Shown here in pieces: positions 7,023-15,595 of a stretch of 64,000 nt of DNA; position 1 is the first letter of the stretch, and every line of letters begins with the position of its first letter. The notes below the pieces were generated by a model. The model was not told where the DNA came from and searched no databases. It saw only the letters and a program-made list of their open reading frames with translations. The DNA is from an uncultured Bacteroides sp. (GTDB lineage: Bacteria > Bacteroidota > Bacteroidia > Bacteroidales > Bacteroidaceae): positions 1-64,000 of the forward strand of contig URYL01000001.1 of assembly GCA_900552075.1 (NCBI GenBank). Direction: 5' to 3'. A program made the position numbers and the translations under genes.

Positions 7023-9212
7023 CTACTTATTGAATAATTCGAAGGTAAATTTACATCCCACGGAGGTAAATTTACCTTTTTCATTTCCGATGAAGATTCC
7101 TGCATCGAACAGATGGGTGGCAAAGCCATAACCAAACTCCAGGTAGGGGTTCAAATGGGGCATGAACAGAATGCCTGCATAAATCCGTTCTTTCTGAATG
7201 AAAGACAACAGACGGGACACCGGATACAAGAGAATAAAGGGAGCCTCAAAAGTCATATTTCCTCGCAAATAGTGACTGGAAGCATTGTACCAGCGCCCAT
7301 CCAGCATCTGGAAGGTACCTCCGATGTCGTCGTTCCAACCCTGCGGCAGATTCAGATTGGCAAAATGCACGTAATCCACGAAGTACATGTCCGACTGGTT
7401 CGTGAACATTCCGCCTCCGATGTGATAGGCGATTGAACGGACATTCTTCAGACGGATAATCTGCTCCACCGAACATTCGATACGCTCATACGTACCCGAA
7501 TTCTTCAGTAGCCTGATACCTCTTTCATAGTCCAACATGAAGGTGGGATAATATGAACCCACATTGATTTTTCGGTTCCCATTCATATAATAATACATCC
7601 CCGGCGTCCATTCCAGACGAATACGGGGGGCGAAACTGTTGTAACGGGAACGAACACGAGCCTCTACTTCCGGCGTACTTTTAGTATACCGCCAGTGCAT
7701 GGCCAATCCTGTACCCAATTTCAGTCCGTTACACAGTTCAATGTTGTGAGACACATCCACATACACATCCTTAAAATAGTCCAGCTCCAACCCTTCGAAC
7801 GAAAACGTACTGTCTGGCATTTCTTTCAGCTGGTCAAGCACCACGCTACTGTAAATACGGTTACCGTTTCCGGCATGCACTTCAATGGAACCTAACCTCC
7901 GGGGATTATAGAAATATTCCACGTCTACCTTGGCATAAAGTTCTTTTTTGGTGAAGTTATAACCAATCTGAGGGGCAATACGCAGCAACCGTCCGTTGTG
8001 AAACAATTTGTTGTACTTAAACACCTGCCGGTACGAAATGCCGTTCCGATGACTGTAACTCACAAGCAACGGATTGATTATCGGAGAACAGTTGATGCTT
8101 CCTACCCGCGACAAGTCGATGTCGTAACTGCTGATCAAAGCATCCCCTATCTGACCAAGGAATACCATATTCTTTTGGAACTTCGTAGGTGGAGGCTTCA
8201 AAGTATCTGCCTCCCGCTGACGCCTCCGTTCATCCGCCATCCGGTAAAGCGAATCTTCATACGACGACAAAGGAATCGGACGGATACGGTTAAATGAATC
8301 CCGTTCCACCACCAGGCGACTAGTGTCACAAGTCAACGTATAAGAATTGGAAAGATTATGGTCATTCGTCTTTTTATCAATCCATTCCTCTCCTGGTTGC
8401 CGGAACGTCACCGACGAATAGCGCATCCATCCGGTGTATTTCATTTCCAAGTGATTCTTCAAAAACTTAAAATTCAGGTCCAGATTCATCAGTAACGGAA
8501 GATATTTCGTTTCTTCCTCCTCTCCCATCTGCATACTCAGATGAAAGTGAATCAAATCATAACGTCCCCTCAAATCCATTCTCCGAATAGTCCAGTCGGC
8601 TGAAGAAAGCCACAATGCCCCTTCCACCAGCTGCGTACTCCGGTAACGCGGTATCACCCGAATACAGTAGAGTTCCCCATCCAACCGGGGTTCCACACTT
8701 TCCAGCAGATAACGATAATGTATCCGTGCCTTCTCATTCAAAGGCGACAAGAGTTTGTTGCCCATTAAAGAAGGAGCATAAATATTAAATTTCATGTAAT
8801 CTATCACATCGAAAATCTGCCCGCTATAACTGGGGAAAGTGGTAGATATGGCCCTCACTTTTCGGTCGACAATTCCCGGAGCTGTATATTGGAGGTCACT
8901 GATAGACTCATGCACATAATCCTTTATTCCCTTCTCCAAGCGGAACATAGAAGGTACATAGCGGATGATGCGATTCTGCTTGTGAACCGTCAGATGCCCT
9001 TTCAAATATAAATCTGCCTTATAACCTTTGACCTCATGCGAATAAATGGAAGCTGCCTGAAACATATATCTCAAAATGGAATCAGGCACCATAGGCTTAA
9101 AAGGAAGAGCCGGAGCATTGTCACGTGCCATTCCCCGTTGTGGAATACCACCCAGCAGACATAAAGCCCACAGTCCCCACAAAACTACATATAAGGCTTT
9201 TCTTATTCGCAT
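7023..9212 (-). CDS. DUF5686 family outer membrane protein
   Basis: About 729 residues from the ATG at 9212; an upstream ATG at 9281 would add 23 residues ahead of a clear signal peptide (MRIRKALYVVLWGLWALCLL). The mature N-terminal part resembles the carboxypeptidase-like/DUF5686 layout, and the C-terminal half alternates like a beta-barrel, ending in FTFELFNK. It probably sits in the outer membrane; its substrate is unknown. It is transcribed toward lysA and is divergent from the Crp/Fnr gene. Confidence 0.75.
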   Translation of the reverse strand: MRIRKALYVVLWGLWALCLLGGIPQRGMARDNAPALPFKPMVPDSILRYMFQAASIYSHEVKGYKADLYLKGHLTVHKQNRIIRYVPSMFRLEKGIKDYVHESISDLQYTAPGIVDRKVRAISTTFPSYSGQIFDVIDYMKFNIYAPSLMGNKLLSPLNEKARIHYRYLLESVEPRLDGELYCIRVIPRYRSTQLVEGALWLSSADWTIRRMDLRGRYDLIHFHLSMQMGEEEETKYLPLLMNLDLNFKFLKNHLEMKYTGWMRYSSVTFRQPGEEWIDKKTNDHNLSNSYTLTCDTSRLVVERDSFNRIRPIPLSSYEDSLYRMADERRRQREADTLKPPPTKFQKNMVFLGQIGDALISSYDIDLSRVGSINCSPIINPLLVSYSHRNGISYRQVFKYNKLFHNGRLLRIAPQIGYNFTKKELYAKVDVEYFYNPRRLGSIEVHAGNGNRIYSSVVLDQLKEMPDSTFSFEGLELDYFKDVYVDVSHNIELCNGLKLGTGLAMHWRYTKSTPEVEARVRSRYNSFAPRIRLEWTPGMYYYMNGNRKINVGSYYPTFMLDYERGIRLLKNSGTYERIECSVEQIIRLKNVRSIAYHIGGGMFTNQSDMYFVDYVHFANLNLPQGWNDDIGGTFQMLDGRWYNASSHYLRGNMTFEAPFILLYPVSRLLSFIQKERIYAGILFMPHLNPYLEFGYGFATHLFDAGIFIGNEKGKFTSVGCKFTFELFNK
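7042..7081 (+). terminator. lysA terminator embedded in the 3' end of the convergent gene
   Basis: A perfect stem (7042-7054 with 7066-7078, 11-base loop) based on the palindrome GGTAAATTTACC is followed by a T run ending at 7081. It lies 28 bases after the lysA stop but inside the last codons of the minus-strand DUF5686 gene. Confidence 0.75.
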
Positions 9213-9291
9213 TCTTAGGCAAATATATAACAAAGGCCTATTCCAAGGGCATTTTTTGCCAGGAAAAAAGAAAATTTTCAAATTTTCTTTC

Positions 9292-9299
9292 TATCTTTG
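9292..9299 (+). promoter_or_regulatory. -7 promoter element for the Crp/Fnr regulator
   Basis: TATCTTTG is a perfect TAnnTTTG match 28 bases before the regulator's ATG. No good -33 element is seen at the usual distance. Confidence 0.65.
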
Positions 9300-9327
9300 T
9301 GCTAAATAACATGGTTTTGAAACATTT

Positions 9328-10029
9328 ATGGTAAAAAAGGAATTAACAGAAGCTGAGATTGCCGAAAGTATACCAGATTTATGGCAACCATTAACCCAGC
9401 AGCAGCGCGAATTGCTTGCTCAAAACTTCACAATTCAAAAATACAAGAAAAACGAAACTATTTACTGTGAAGGGGAAACCCCAGAAAATCTGATGTGTCT
9501 GCTCAACGGCAAAGTAAAGATTTACAAAGACGGGGTTGGAGGAAGGAGCCAAATTATCCGTGTCATCAAAAACAAGGAATATTTCGCTTACCGAGCTTAC
9601 TTCGCCGAAGAAAACTTTGTAACCGCTGCCGCTGCTTTTGAACCTTGCACCATGTGTCTGATTCCGATGCCTGTTATTGTCCAGCTGATTATGGAGAATG
9701 CAAACTTAGCCATGTTTTTCATCAAACAACTGTCGAAAGATTTGGGTATTTCGGATGAGAGAACCGTCAACCTGACTCAGAAACACATCCGTGGACGCCT
9801 GGCTGAGTCGTTGCTCTTCCTGAAAGAAACTTACGGTGTAGAAGAAGACCAGTGTACCCTGAGCATCTATCTCTCAAGAGAAGACTTGGCTAATCTTTCG
9901 AATATGACCACTTCCAATGCCATTCGTACATTGTCAAACTTTGCAGCCGAGAAACTGATTATCATTGACGGACGCAAAATAAAGATTATCGATGAGGAGA
10001 AGCTGAAAAAAATCAGCAAAATTGGCTAA
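9328..10029 (+). CDS. Crp/Fnr family transcriptional regulator
   Basis: A 233-residue protein with an N-terminal cyclic-nucleotide-binding-like jelly roll (about 30-120, including EGETPENLMCLLNGKVKIY) and a C-terminal winged helix (about 150-225) with the recognition segment LSREDLANLSNMTTSNAI. The Fnr iron-sulfur cysteine cluster is absent at the N-terminus, and the canonical cAMP pocket motif is not obvious, so the ligand is unknown. It is a single-gene unit with its own promoter and terminator. Confidence 0.88.
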   Translation: MVKKELTEAEIAESIPDLWQPLTQQQRELLAQNFTIQKYKKNETIYCEGETPENLMCLLNGKVKIYKDGVGGRSQIIRVIKNKEYFAYRAYFAEENFVTAAAAFEPCTMCLIPMPVIVQLIMENANLAMFFIKQLSKDLGISDERTVNLTQKHIRGRLAESLLFLKETYGVEEDQCTLSIYLSREDLANLSNMTTSNAIRTLSNFAAEKLIIIDGRKIKIIDEEKLKKISKIG

Positions 10030-10067
10030 CAACTCCTTATAATTATAATACCTCCGAGGTATTGTTG

Positions 10068-10127
10068 ACAGTTATATTGATTCCCAAGAATTACTTGATA
10101 CAGAAGGAAACAATATAACTGTTTTTT
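10068..10127 (+). terminator. Terminator after the Crp/Fnr gene
   Basis: ACAGTTATATTG (10068-10079) pairs perfectly with 10111-10122, followed by TTTTT. A smaller palindrome, TACCTCCGAGGTA, precedes it around 10050-10062. Confidence 0.75.
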
Positions 10128-10184
10128 ATTGCTTTCCAGTGCCTGAATAAACGAATCTCAGGTTACTGCTTCCCTTTATAAAAA

Positions 10185-10216
10185 TTTGCAAAATTCATTT
10201 CCCAAACGTATTTTTG
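10185..10216 (+). promoter_or_regulatory. Full Bacteroidetes-type promoter for the DUF3667 gene
   Basis: TTTG at 10185-10188 and TATTTTTG at 10209-10216 are separated by 20 bp, a textbook -33/-7 arrangement. The start codon is 28 bases downstream. Confidence 0.75.
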
Positions 10217-10244
10217 TGTCAGTATATTATTAAATCTTACTGAC

Positions 10245-11582
10245 ATGGATAATACCACACACAACACACAAAAAGGAACAGGTTTCCTCGCCCGAATGCG
10301 ACAAAAACTGACAGAAAGGAAACGCCGGGTCATGAAACTCATCGAATTAAAACGCCTCCAGCGAATCCGTAAAAAGACTGTACCCGGCTACACCTATTGC
10401 AAGAACTGCGGTACCAAACTGGAAGGGATGTACTGCCACTGCTGCGGACAATATGCTCTCGACATCTACCAGCCGTTTTGGAAATACTTCAAGCAATATT
10501 TTGAAAATGTCTACCAATTCGACAGTAAAATCTGGCAGACCTTATGGCTCATGTTTACCCGTCCAGGCTTCCTGACCAACGAGTTTAATGCCGGAAAGAT
10601 TAATTCCTACGTGCATCCTTTCCGGCTCTACATGTGCATCTCCGTGGTCTTTTTCACCCTCTTTTTCATGCTGGCCTCCGACAAGGCCAACCAAGCCCTG
10701 CAGGCCGTAGACTCTCTGAGCATCAACGACGAAGTAGTCCAACAGCTCAATTCTGACACTGCCCTCCCCGATACCAGCGTCTACTTGTATCAGGGCCCTG
10801 AACTCGTTCAGGCTTTGCAGGAAAGAGGGGTCACCCGAGCCGATGAAATATTTCAGGTGCAACGCTTGGACGACCGTTTCTCCCTTTCCTATGTACGGAT
10901 GCCGAAGCTGATAGCCGATTCTTGCCTCCGGGAAAGCACCCTTAGGGAAAAAGACCTGAAAACCATTCTGGACCTTCAGAAAGTGAAAACTTCACAACTG
11001 GACAGTCTGCTGAAAGAAAAAGAAATTAGCTCGGAATCGATGCAAGCGGCCCTCCACTTCCAGACGGACTCCACCGGAAACGCCCTCACACCCGTGTACG
11101 AATGGAATCCAGACAACCCCGATGAAGCCGAACAACTCCGCCGGGAGTCTTTCCTTAACCAGCTCATAGGAGGCTTGTCCAAATGGACACCCCTCTACAT
11201 GATGTTCCTTTTACCGCTGTTCGCCTGGCTTCTGCAAGGCCTGTTCCGCAAATCACGGTATCCCTACATGTGGCATTTCGTGCATGCCATTCATCTGAAT
11301 ACCGTGTTCCTGATGCTGTTGCCCATCCCGTTGATTCCCCTGCTGACAGAGAAAAACTTTCTGGATGCCTTCAGAGGAGACATGCCCCTCTACACATTGG
11401 CCATTTTCCTCGTGGGTATGTTTATCTATACCTACATTTCGCTGCACACCGTGTACCACCGTGGCTGGATTAGAACCTTCCTCAAAACCGTGGGCTTACT
11501 AAGCCTGTTCACGTTCCTGGCCCTCGTCATCGCCGGCATCCTGCTCATCGTGCTGCTTTACTCACTCTCGGAAGAGTTTTAA
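10245..11582 (+). CDS. DUF3667 domain membrane protein with zinc-ribbon head
   Basis: A 445-residue protein. Residues about 47-66 hold a CxxC...CxxC zinc ribbon (YCKNCGTKL, YCHCCGQ). A membrane segment follows near 125-147, then a roughly 170-residue soluble loop rich in charged and Gln residues, then three or four hydrophobic helices at the C-terminus (YMMFLLPLFAWLL, TVFLMLLPIPLIPLL and following). This is the DUF3667 pattern; function unknown. It stands alone with its own promoter. Confidence 0.8.
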   Translation: MDNTTHNTQKGTGFLARMRQKLTERKRRVMKLIELKRLQRIRKKTVPGYTYCKNCGTKLEGMYCHCCGQYALDIYQPFWKYFKQYFENVYQFDSKIWQTLWLMFTRPGFLTNEFNAGKINSYVHPFRLYMCISVVFFTLFFMLASDKANQALQAVDSLSINDEVVQQLNSDTALPDTSVYLYQGPELVQALQERGVTRADEIFQVQRLDDRFSLSYVRMPKLIADSCLRESTLREKDLKTILDLQKVKTSQLDSLLKEKEISSESMQAALHFQTDSTGNALTPVYEWNPDNPDEAEQLRRESFLNQLIGGLSKWTPLYMMFLLPLFAWLLQGLFRKSRYPYMWHFVHAIHLNTVFLMLLPIPLIPLLTEKNFLDAFRGDMPLYTLAIFLVGMFIYTYISLHTVYHRGWIRTFLKTVGLLSLFTFLALVIAGILLIVLLYSLSEEF

Positions 11583-11591
11583 GAAAGCCTC

Positions 11592-11834
11592 TCAACGTAT
11601 TTCACGCAGGGCCTTGCAAAGCTGGTCGGGGCAGGAAGTGGGCTTTCCCCCGCAACGAATACCTTCCAAGCGTGTAATCACGTCGTCCACTTTCATCCCC
11701 TTTACCAGCGAAGAGATACCTTGCAGGTTGCCGTTGCATCCGCCTGTAAAATGCACGTCCTTCACGATTCCGTTTTCCACTTCCACGTCAATCTGGGAAC
11801 TGCAGGTTCCCGTCGTTCTGTAACTATATTTCAT
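11592..11834 (-). CDS. TSCPD domain protein (TIGR03905 family)
   Basis: An 80-residue protein beginning MKYSYRTTGTCSS. I chose 11834 over the upstream ATG at 11885 because the longer form would read through the terminator stem and start with unrelated sequence. Cysteines in GTCSS, TGGCNGN, IRCGG and SCPDQL fit the small TSCPD domain, which also occurs at the end of some ribonucleotide reductases and may bind metal or nucleotide. It sits downstream of yebC on the same strand. Confidence 0.85.
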   Translation of the reverse strand: MKYSYRTTGTCSSQIDVEVENGIVKDVHFTGGCNGNLQGISSLVKGMKVDDVITRLEGIRCGGKPTSCPDQLCKALREIR

Positions 11835-11856
11835 GCTATTGTCTTTTTTTGCGTAT

Positions 11857-11890
11857 AAAAAAGAACGGAGTACCTTGTAAAGCACTCCGT
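11857..11890 (-). terminator. Terminator between yebC and the TSCPD gene
   Basis: ACGGAGT/ACTCCGT (11865-11871 with 11884-11890) is followed on the minus strand by TTCTTTTTT. The TSCPD start lies only 23 bases beyond, with no visible promoter, so that gene likely depends on read-through. Confidence 0.65.
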
Positions 11891-11914
11891 CCGTAATGTA
11901 TGTAAAGAGAAAAA

Positions 11915-12652
11915 TTATTCTGCGTCCTCTTCCGGTTTCATGTTCGTGTAAACCGTCTGTACATCGTCGAATTCTTCCAGACGTTCTACCATCTTGTCGA
12001 TTGTCTCACGCTGTTCCGGAGTCACATCCTTCAAGTCGTTCGGGATGTAAGTGAAATCACCACCGACATCTTCGAAGCCACATTCCTCCAAGTGCTTCTG
12101 GATGGCTGCGTAGCTCTTCGGGTCACCGTAAATAGTGATAGTACCTTCTTCCGGATCTTCGTCGTATTCATCTTCTACGTTGTAGTCAATCAAGTCCAGA
12201 ATCAGTTCTTCCATATCAATGCCATCTTTCTTCTTGAAAGTGAACACACACTTGTGGTCAAACAAGAAAGCCAGTGAACCAGTTGTACCCAGGTTACCGC
12301 CAAATTTGTTGAATACGGAACGTACGTCGGCTACCGTACGAGTCGTGTTGTCTGTCAAAGTATCTACGAATACGGCAATTCCGTGAGGACCGTATCCTTC
12401 GTAAGTCATGCTCTTGTAATCGCTCTGGTCTTTACCCATTGCATTCTTGATGGCACGTTCAATGTTGTCCTTCGGCATGTTTTCACGCTTACAAGTAGCG
12501 ATTACCGAACGCAAAGCCGGGTTGTTTTCCGGTTCCGGACCACCAGCTTTTACTGCAATTGCAATTTGTTTACCCAGACGAGTGAAGGTCTTCGCCATGT
12601 GACCCCATCTTTTCAATTTTGTAGCTTTTCTATATTCAAACGCTCTTCCCAT
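11915..12652 (-). CDS. yebC: YebC/PmpR family protein
   Basis: The 245-residue protein starts MGRAFEYRK and carries the family's conserved N-terminal AKTFTRLGKQI block and the ENMPKDNIERAI helix. Members were called transcriptional regulators, but recent family knowledge links them to relief of ribosome stalling; I cannot separate the roles here. It follows pheT by 40 bases on the same strand, which fits a translation-linked unit. Confidence 0.93.
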   Translation of the reverse strand: MGRAFEYRKATKLKRWGHMAKTFTRLGKQIAIAVKAGGPEPENNPALRSVIATCKRENMPKDNIERAIKNAMGKDQSDYKSMTYEGYGPHGIAVFVDTLTDNTTRTVADVRSVFNKFGGNLGTTGSLAFLFDHKCVFTFKKKDGIDMEELILDLIDYNVEDEYDEDPEEGTITIYGDPKSYAAIQKHLEECGFEDVGGDFTYIPNDLKDVTPEQRETIDKMVERLEEFDDVQTVYTNMKPEEDAE

Positions 12653-12692
12653 TGGATTATATTTTTAAATTTATTTTTAATGAGTTCTCTTT

Positions 12693-15155
12693 TTATCGAA
12701 GCACAGCTCCCAGCTTGTTCTGCAGGTTGCCAATCAGCTTCTGCATAAACTTGTCAATCTGCTTGTCGTTCAGTGTAGCATTCTCGTCCTGAAGCATGAA
12801 GCTTACAGCATAGCTCTTCTTGCCAGCTTCCAGATTCTTTCCTTCGTACACATCGAACAATTCTACAGACTTGAGCAACTTCTTATCTGTTTCGTAAGCA
12901 ATCTTTTCGATTTCGGCAAACTGTACCTTCTTGTCAATCAGCAAAGCCAAGTCACGTTTTACAGCCGGGAACTTAGAGATTTCCTTATAGCTTACCACAT
13001 TGTTCTTGATAGCCTTCATCAGTTCCTTCCAGTTCAGGTCGGCATAATATACTTCATGATCAATGTCGAATGCCTTCTGAATCTTCTTGCAAACCACACC
13101 GAAGGTACCCAACAGCTTACCGCCACGAGTATGTACGGAAATAGCCACAGAGTAAATGTCGTCCGAAAGATTTCCGAATACCAGTCCTCCGAAGTTTACA
13201 CCCAGACGACGGAAGATATTCAATACGTAAGCCTTCAGTTCATATACAGACGCATTTTCATCCGCATGTGCCCAAGAGTTGCTTACCCGCTTTCCGGTCA
13301 GCCACAAGCCCATGTGCAATTCTTCTGAATAGGCAGCCAGTACCTTTTCCGGATTCTTCTTCTCGGCATGGAAGTGATAGCAGTTACCGAACTCGAAGAA
13401 CTTCAGGTCGGCATTCTTGCGGTTGGCATTGTGCTGGATACTTTCCAGACCGCCGAAAAGCAGTGTGGCACGCATTACGTTCAAGTCGTTGCTCAACGGA
13501 TTCATCACACGCACCAAGTTTTCCGGCTTGAACGTTTCCAGTCCGTCATAATAAGCCGCAGCAGTCAGTGAATTGTTCAGAATCTCATTGAAACCACAAC
13601 CTACCAACTGTTCGCCGACCAAGTTCTGCAGTTTCACTGACTTGTCAACTTCTCCCTTCACGCTCAAGCTGGACTTCAGCGTAGTGGGGATTTCCACATT
13701 ATTATATCCATAAATACGGAGAATATCTTCTACCACATCGCACGGACGCTGTACATCCACCCGATAAGGAGGAACCAACAACGAAAGACCTTCTGTCGTT
13801 TCGTTCACAATCTTCATCTCCAGGCTGGAAACAATGCTCTTCACGGTTTCTACCGGAATCACCTTACCTACCAGTGAGTTGACATAATTATAAGAAAGTT
13901 CTACCGGGAAATCAGCAATCGGATGCGGATAGTTGTCCTTGATTTCAGAAGCGATTTCACCTCCCGCCAGTTCCTTCACCAGCAGCGCAGCTTCCTTCAA
14001 GGCATAAATCGTAATATTCGGGTCGATACCACGTTCGAAACGGAAAGAAGAGTCTGTGCTCAATCCGTGACGACGCGCCGTCTTACGCACCCAAGTCGGA
14101 TGGAAATAAGCACTTTCCAGGAACACATCCGTAGTGGTTTCCGTCGTACCTGAATCCAGTCCGCCAAATACACCGGCGATACACATCGGCTCTTCCGTGT
14201 TGCAAATCATCAGGTCCTTGTCAGACAGCTTGCGTTCCACTTCGTCCAATGTCACGAACGGAGTTCCTTCGGCACAAGTCTTCACTACAATCTTTCCCCC
14301 CTTGATTTTATCGGCATCGAAGCAGTGCATCGGCTGACCGTAGGCATGCAGGATGTAGTTGGTAATATCGACAATGTTATTAATCGGACGCACTCCAATC
14401 AGACGAAGCTTGTTCTGCAACCATTCCGGACTTTCCTTCACGGTCACGCCTTTGATGGCTACTCCTGCGTAACGTGGGCAAGCTTCCGTGTTTTCCACCA
14501 CGATGTCGATGTTCATGTCGTGGTTGTCTACTTTGAATGCATCAACAGAAGGACGCTTCAATGTAGCTTTATGTCCGTTCTGGATGAGCCATGCATACAA
14601 GTCGCGGGCTACCCCATAATGTGAGCAAGCATCAGCACGGTTCGGAGTGATGTCCACTTCGAGCACATATTCGCTCTTGATATTATAGTAATCCTTGGCG
14701 GGTGTACCCGGAACCACATCATCCGGCAATACGATGATACCTTCGTGGCTTGTTCCCACGCCAATTTCATCCTCGGCACAAATCATACCGTTTGACTCCA
14801 CGCCACGGAGTTTTGACTTCTTGATAGTAAAGCACTGGTCGCCGTCGTACAGCTTCGTACCTATTGTAGCTACGATAACCTTCTGTCCGGCAGCCACGTT
14901 AGCCGCGCCGCAGACAATCTGTACAGGCTCTCCCTGTCCCAAGTTTACAGTGGTAATATGCATGTGGTCGGAATTGGGATGCGGTTCGCAAGTCAGCACC
15001 TCGCCTACCACCAGGCCTTCCAATCCTCCCTTAATCGTTTGAACTTCTTCCACTCCCCCAGTCTCCAGACCAATGGAAGTCAGTGCGGCTGCCACTTCGT
15101 CCGGAGTCAGGTCGAAGTCGACGTATTCTTTCAGCCAGTTATAAGAGATATTCAT
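12693..15155 (-). CDS. pheT: Phenylalanyl-tRNA synthetase beta subunit
   Basis: An 820-residue protein of full family length. The order is an N-terminal region with an EMAP/tRNA-binding OB domain (about 40-150), B3/B4 editing domain (about 210-400), B5 DNA-binding-like domain (about 410-480), catalytic-like core, and C-terminal anticodon-binding FDX-ACB domain (about 725-818, beginning SKFPAVKRDLALL). It forms an alpha2beta2 enzyme with PheS, which is not in the window. It has its own -7 element at 15191-15198. Confidence 0.97.
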   Translation of the reverse strand: MNISYNWLKEYVDFDLTPDEVAAALTSIGLETGGVEEVQTIKGGLEGLVVGEVLTCEPHPNSDHMHITTVNLGQGEPVQIVCGAANVAAGQKVIVATIGTKLYDGDQCFTIKKSKLRGVESNGMICAEDEIGVGTSHEGIIVLPDDVVPGTPAKDYYNIKSEYVLEVDITPNRADACSHYGVARDLYAWLIQNGHKATLKRPSVDAFKVDNHDMNIDIVVENTEACPRYAGVAIKGVTVKESPEWLQNKLRLIGVRPINNIVDITNYILHAYGQPMHCFDADKIKGGKIVVKTCAEGTPFVTLDEVERKLSDKDLMICNTEEPMCIAGVFGGLDSGTTETTTDVFLESAYFHPTWVRKTARRHGLSTDSSFRFERGIDPNITIYALKEAALLVKELAGGEIASEIKDNYPHPIADFPVELSYNYVNSLVGKVIPVETVKSIVSSLEMKIVNETTEGLSLLVPPYRVDVQRPCDVVEDILRIYGYNNVEIPTTLKSSLSVKGEVDKSVKLQNLVGEQLVGCGFNEILNNSLTAAAYYDGLETFKPENLVRVMNPLSNDLNVMRATLLFGGLESIQHNANRKNADLKFFEFGNCYHFHAEKKNPEKVLAAYSEELHMGLWLTGKRVSNSWAHADENASVYELKAYVLNIFRRLGVNFGGLVFGNLSDDIYSVAISVHTRGGKLLGTFGVVCKKIQKAFDIDHEVYYADLNWKELMKAIKNNVVSYKEISKFPAVKRDLALLIDKKVQFAEIEKIAYETDKKLLKSVELFDVYEGKNLEAGKKSYAVSFMLQDENATLNDKQIDKFMQKLIGNLQNKLGAVLR

Positions 15156-15190
15156 ATTGTTGTTATTTATAATTTCCTAAGAATGATGCG

Positions 15191-15198
15191 CAAAGTTA
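15191..15198 (-). promoter_or_regulatory. -7 promoter element for pheT-yebC
   Basis: TAACTTTG on the minus strand, a perfect match, lies 36 bases before the pheT start. Confidence 0.65.
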
Positions 15199-15595
15199 TA
15201 AAAATTAGATGGAATATTCTAATAAAATCCGCAGATTGCTTTAAATTCAACTGAATACTAAAGAATTAGGCCAACAAATATTCAACACTTCCAAGTCAAA
15301 AAAACGAAAACATGCCCCATACCTCCTCACCTTTACTCGTTCATATACAATCTTAAAAGGCTTTTTTTCTGCAACTCACTTTACAAACGACAGATATTTC
15401 TTCCAAACGAAAGCCCCATTCTTCAAACATAAAAATTCTTATACAAACCGTTTTTATTCGCTGAAATAGCTGAAAATTGAACAAGTTATATTACTTTTAC
15501 CCAATAAAACATTTCGGGGAATATCCCTTTGAATTAAATTCAGCGACAATTCCCCTATTTATGAAATAAAATCACCATCCGACAATCAACTCATT
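15199..15595. other. Gene-free AT-rich interval between pheT and the fucosidase
   Basis: About 400 bp with no plausible coding frame. The only candidate signal is TACTTTTA at 15492-15499, one base off the -7 consensus and about 97 bases before the fucosidase ATG, which would leave a long leader. No strong hairpin or operator-like repeat was seen. Confidence 0.5.
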
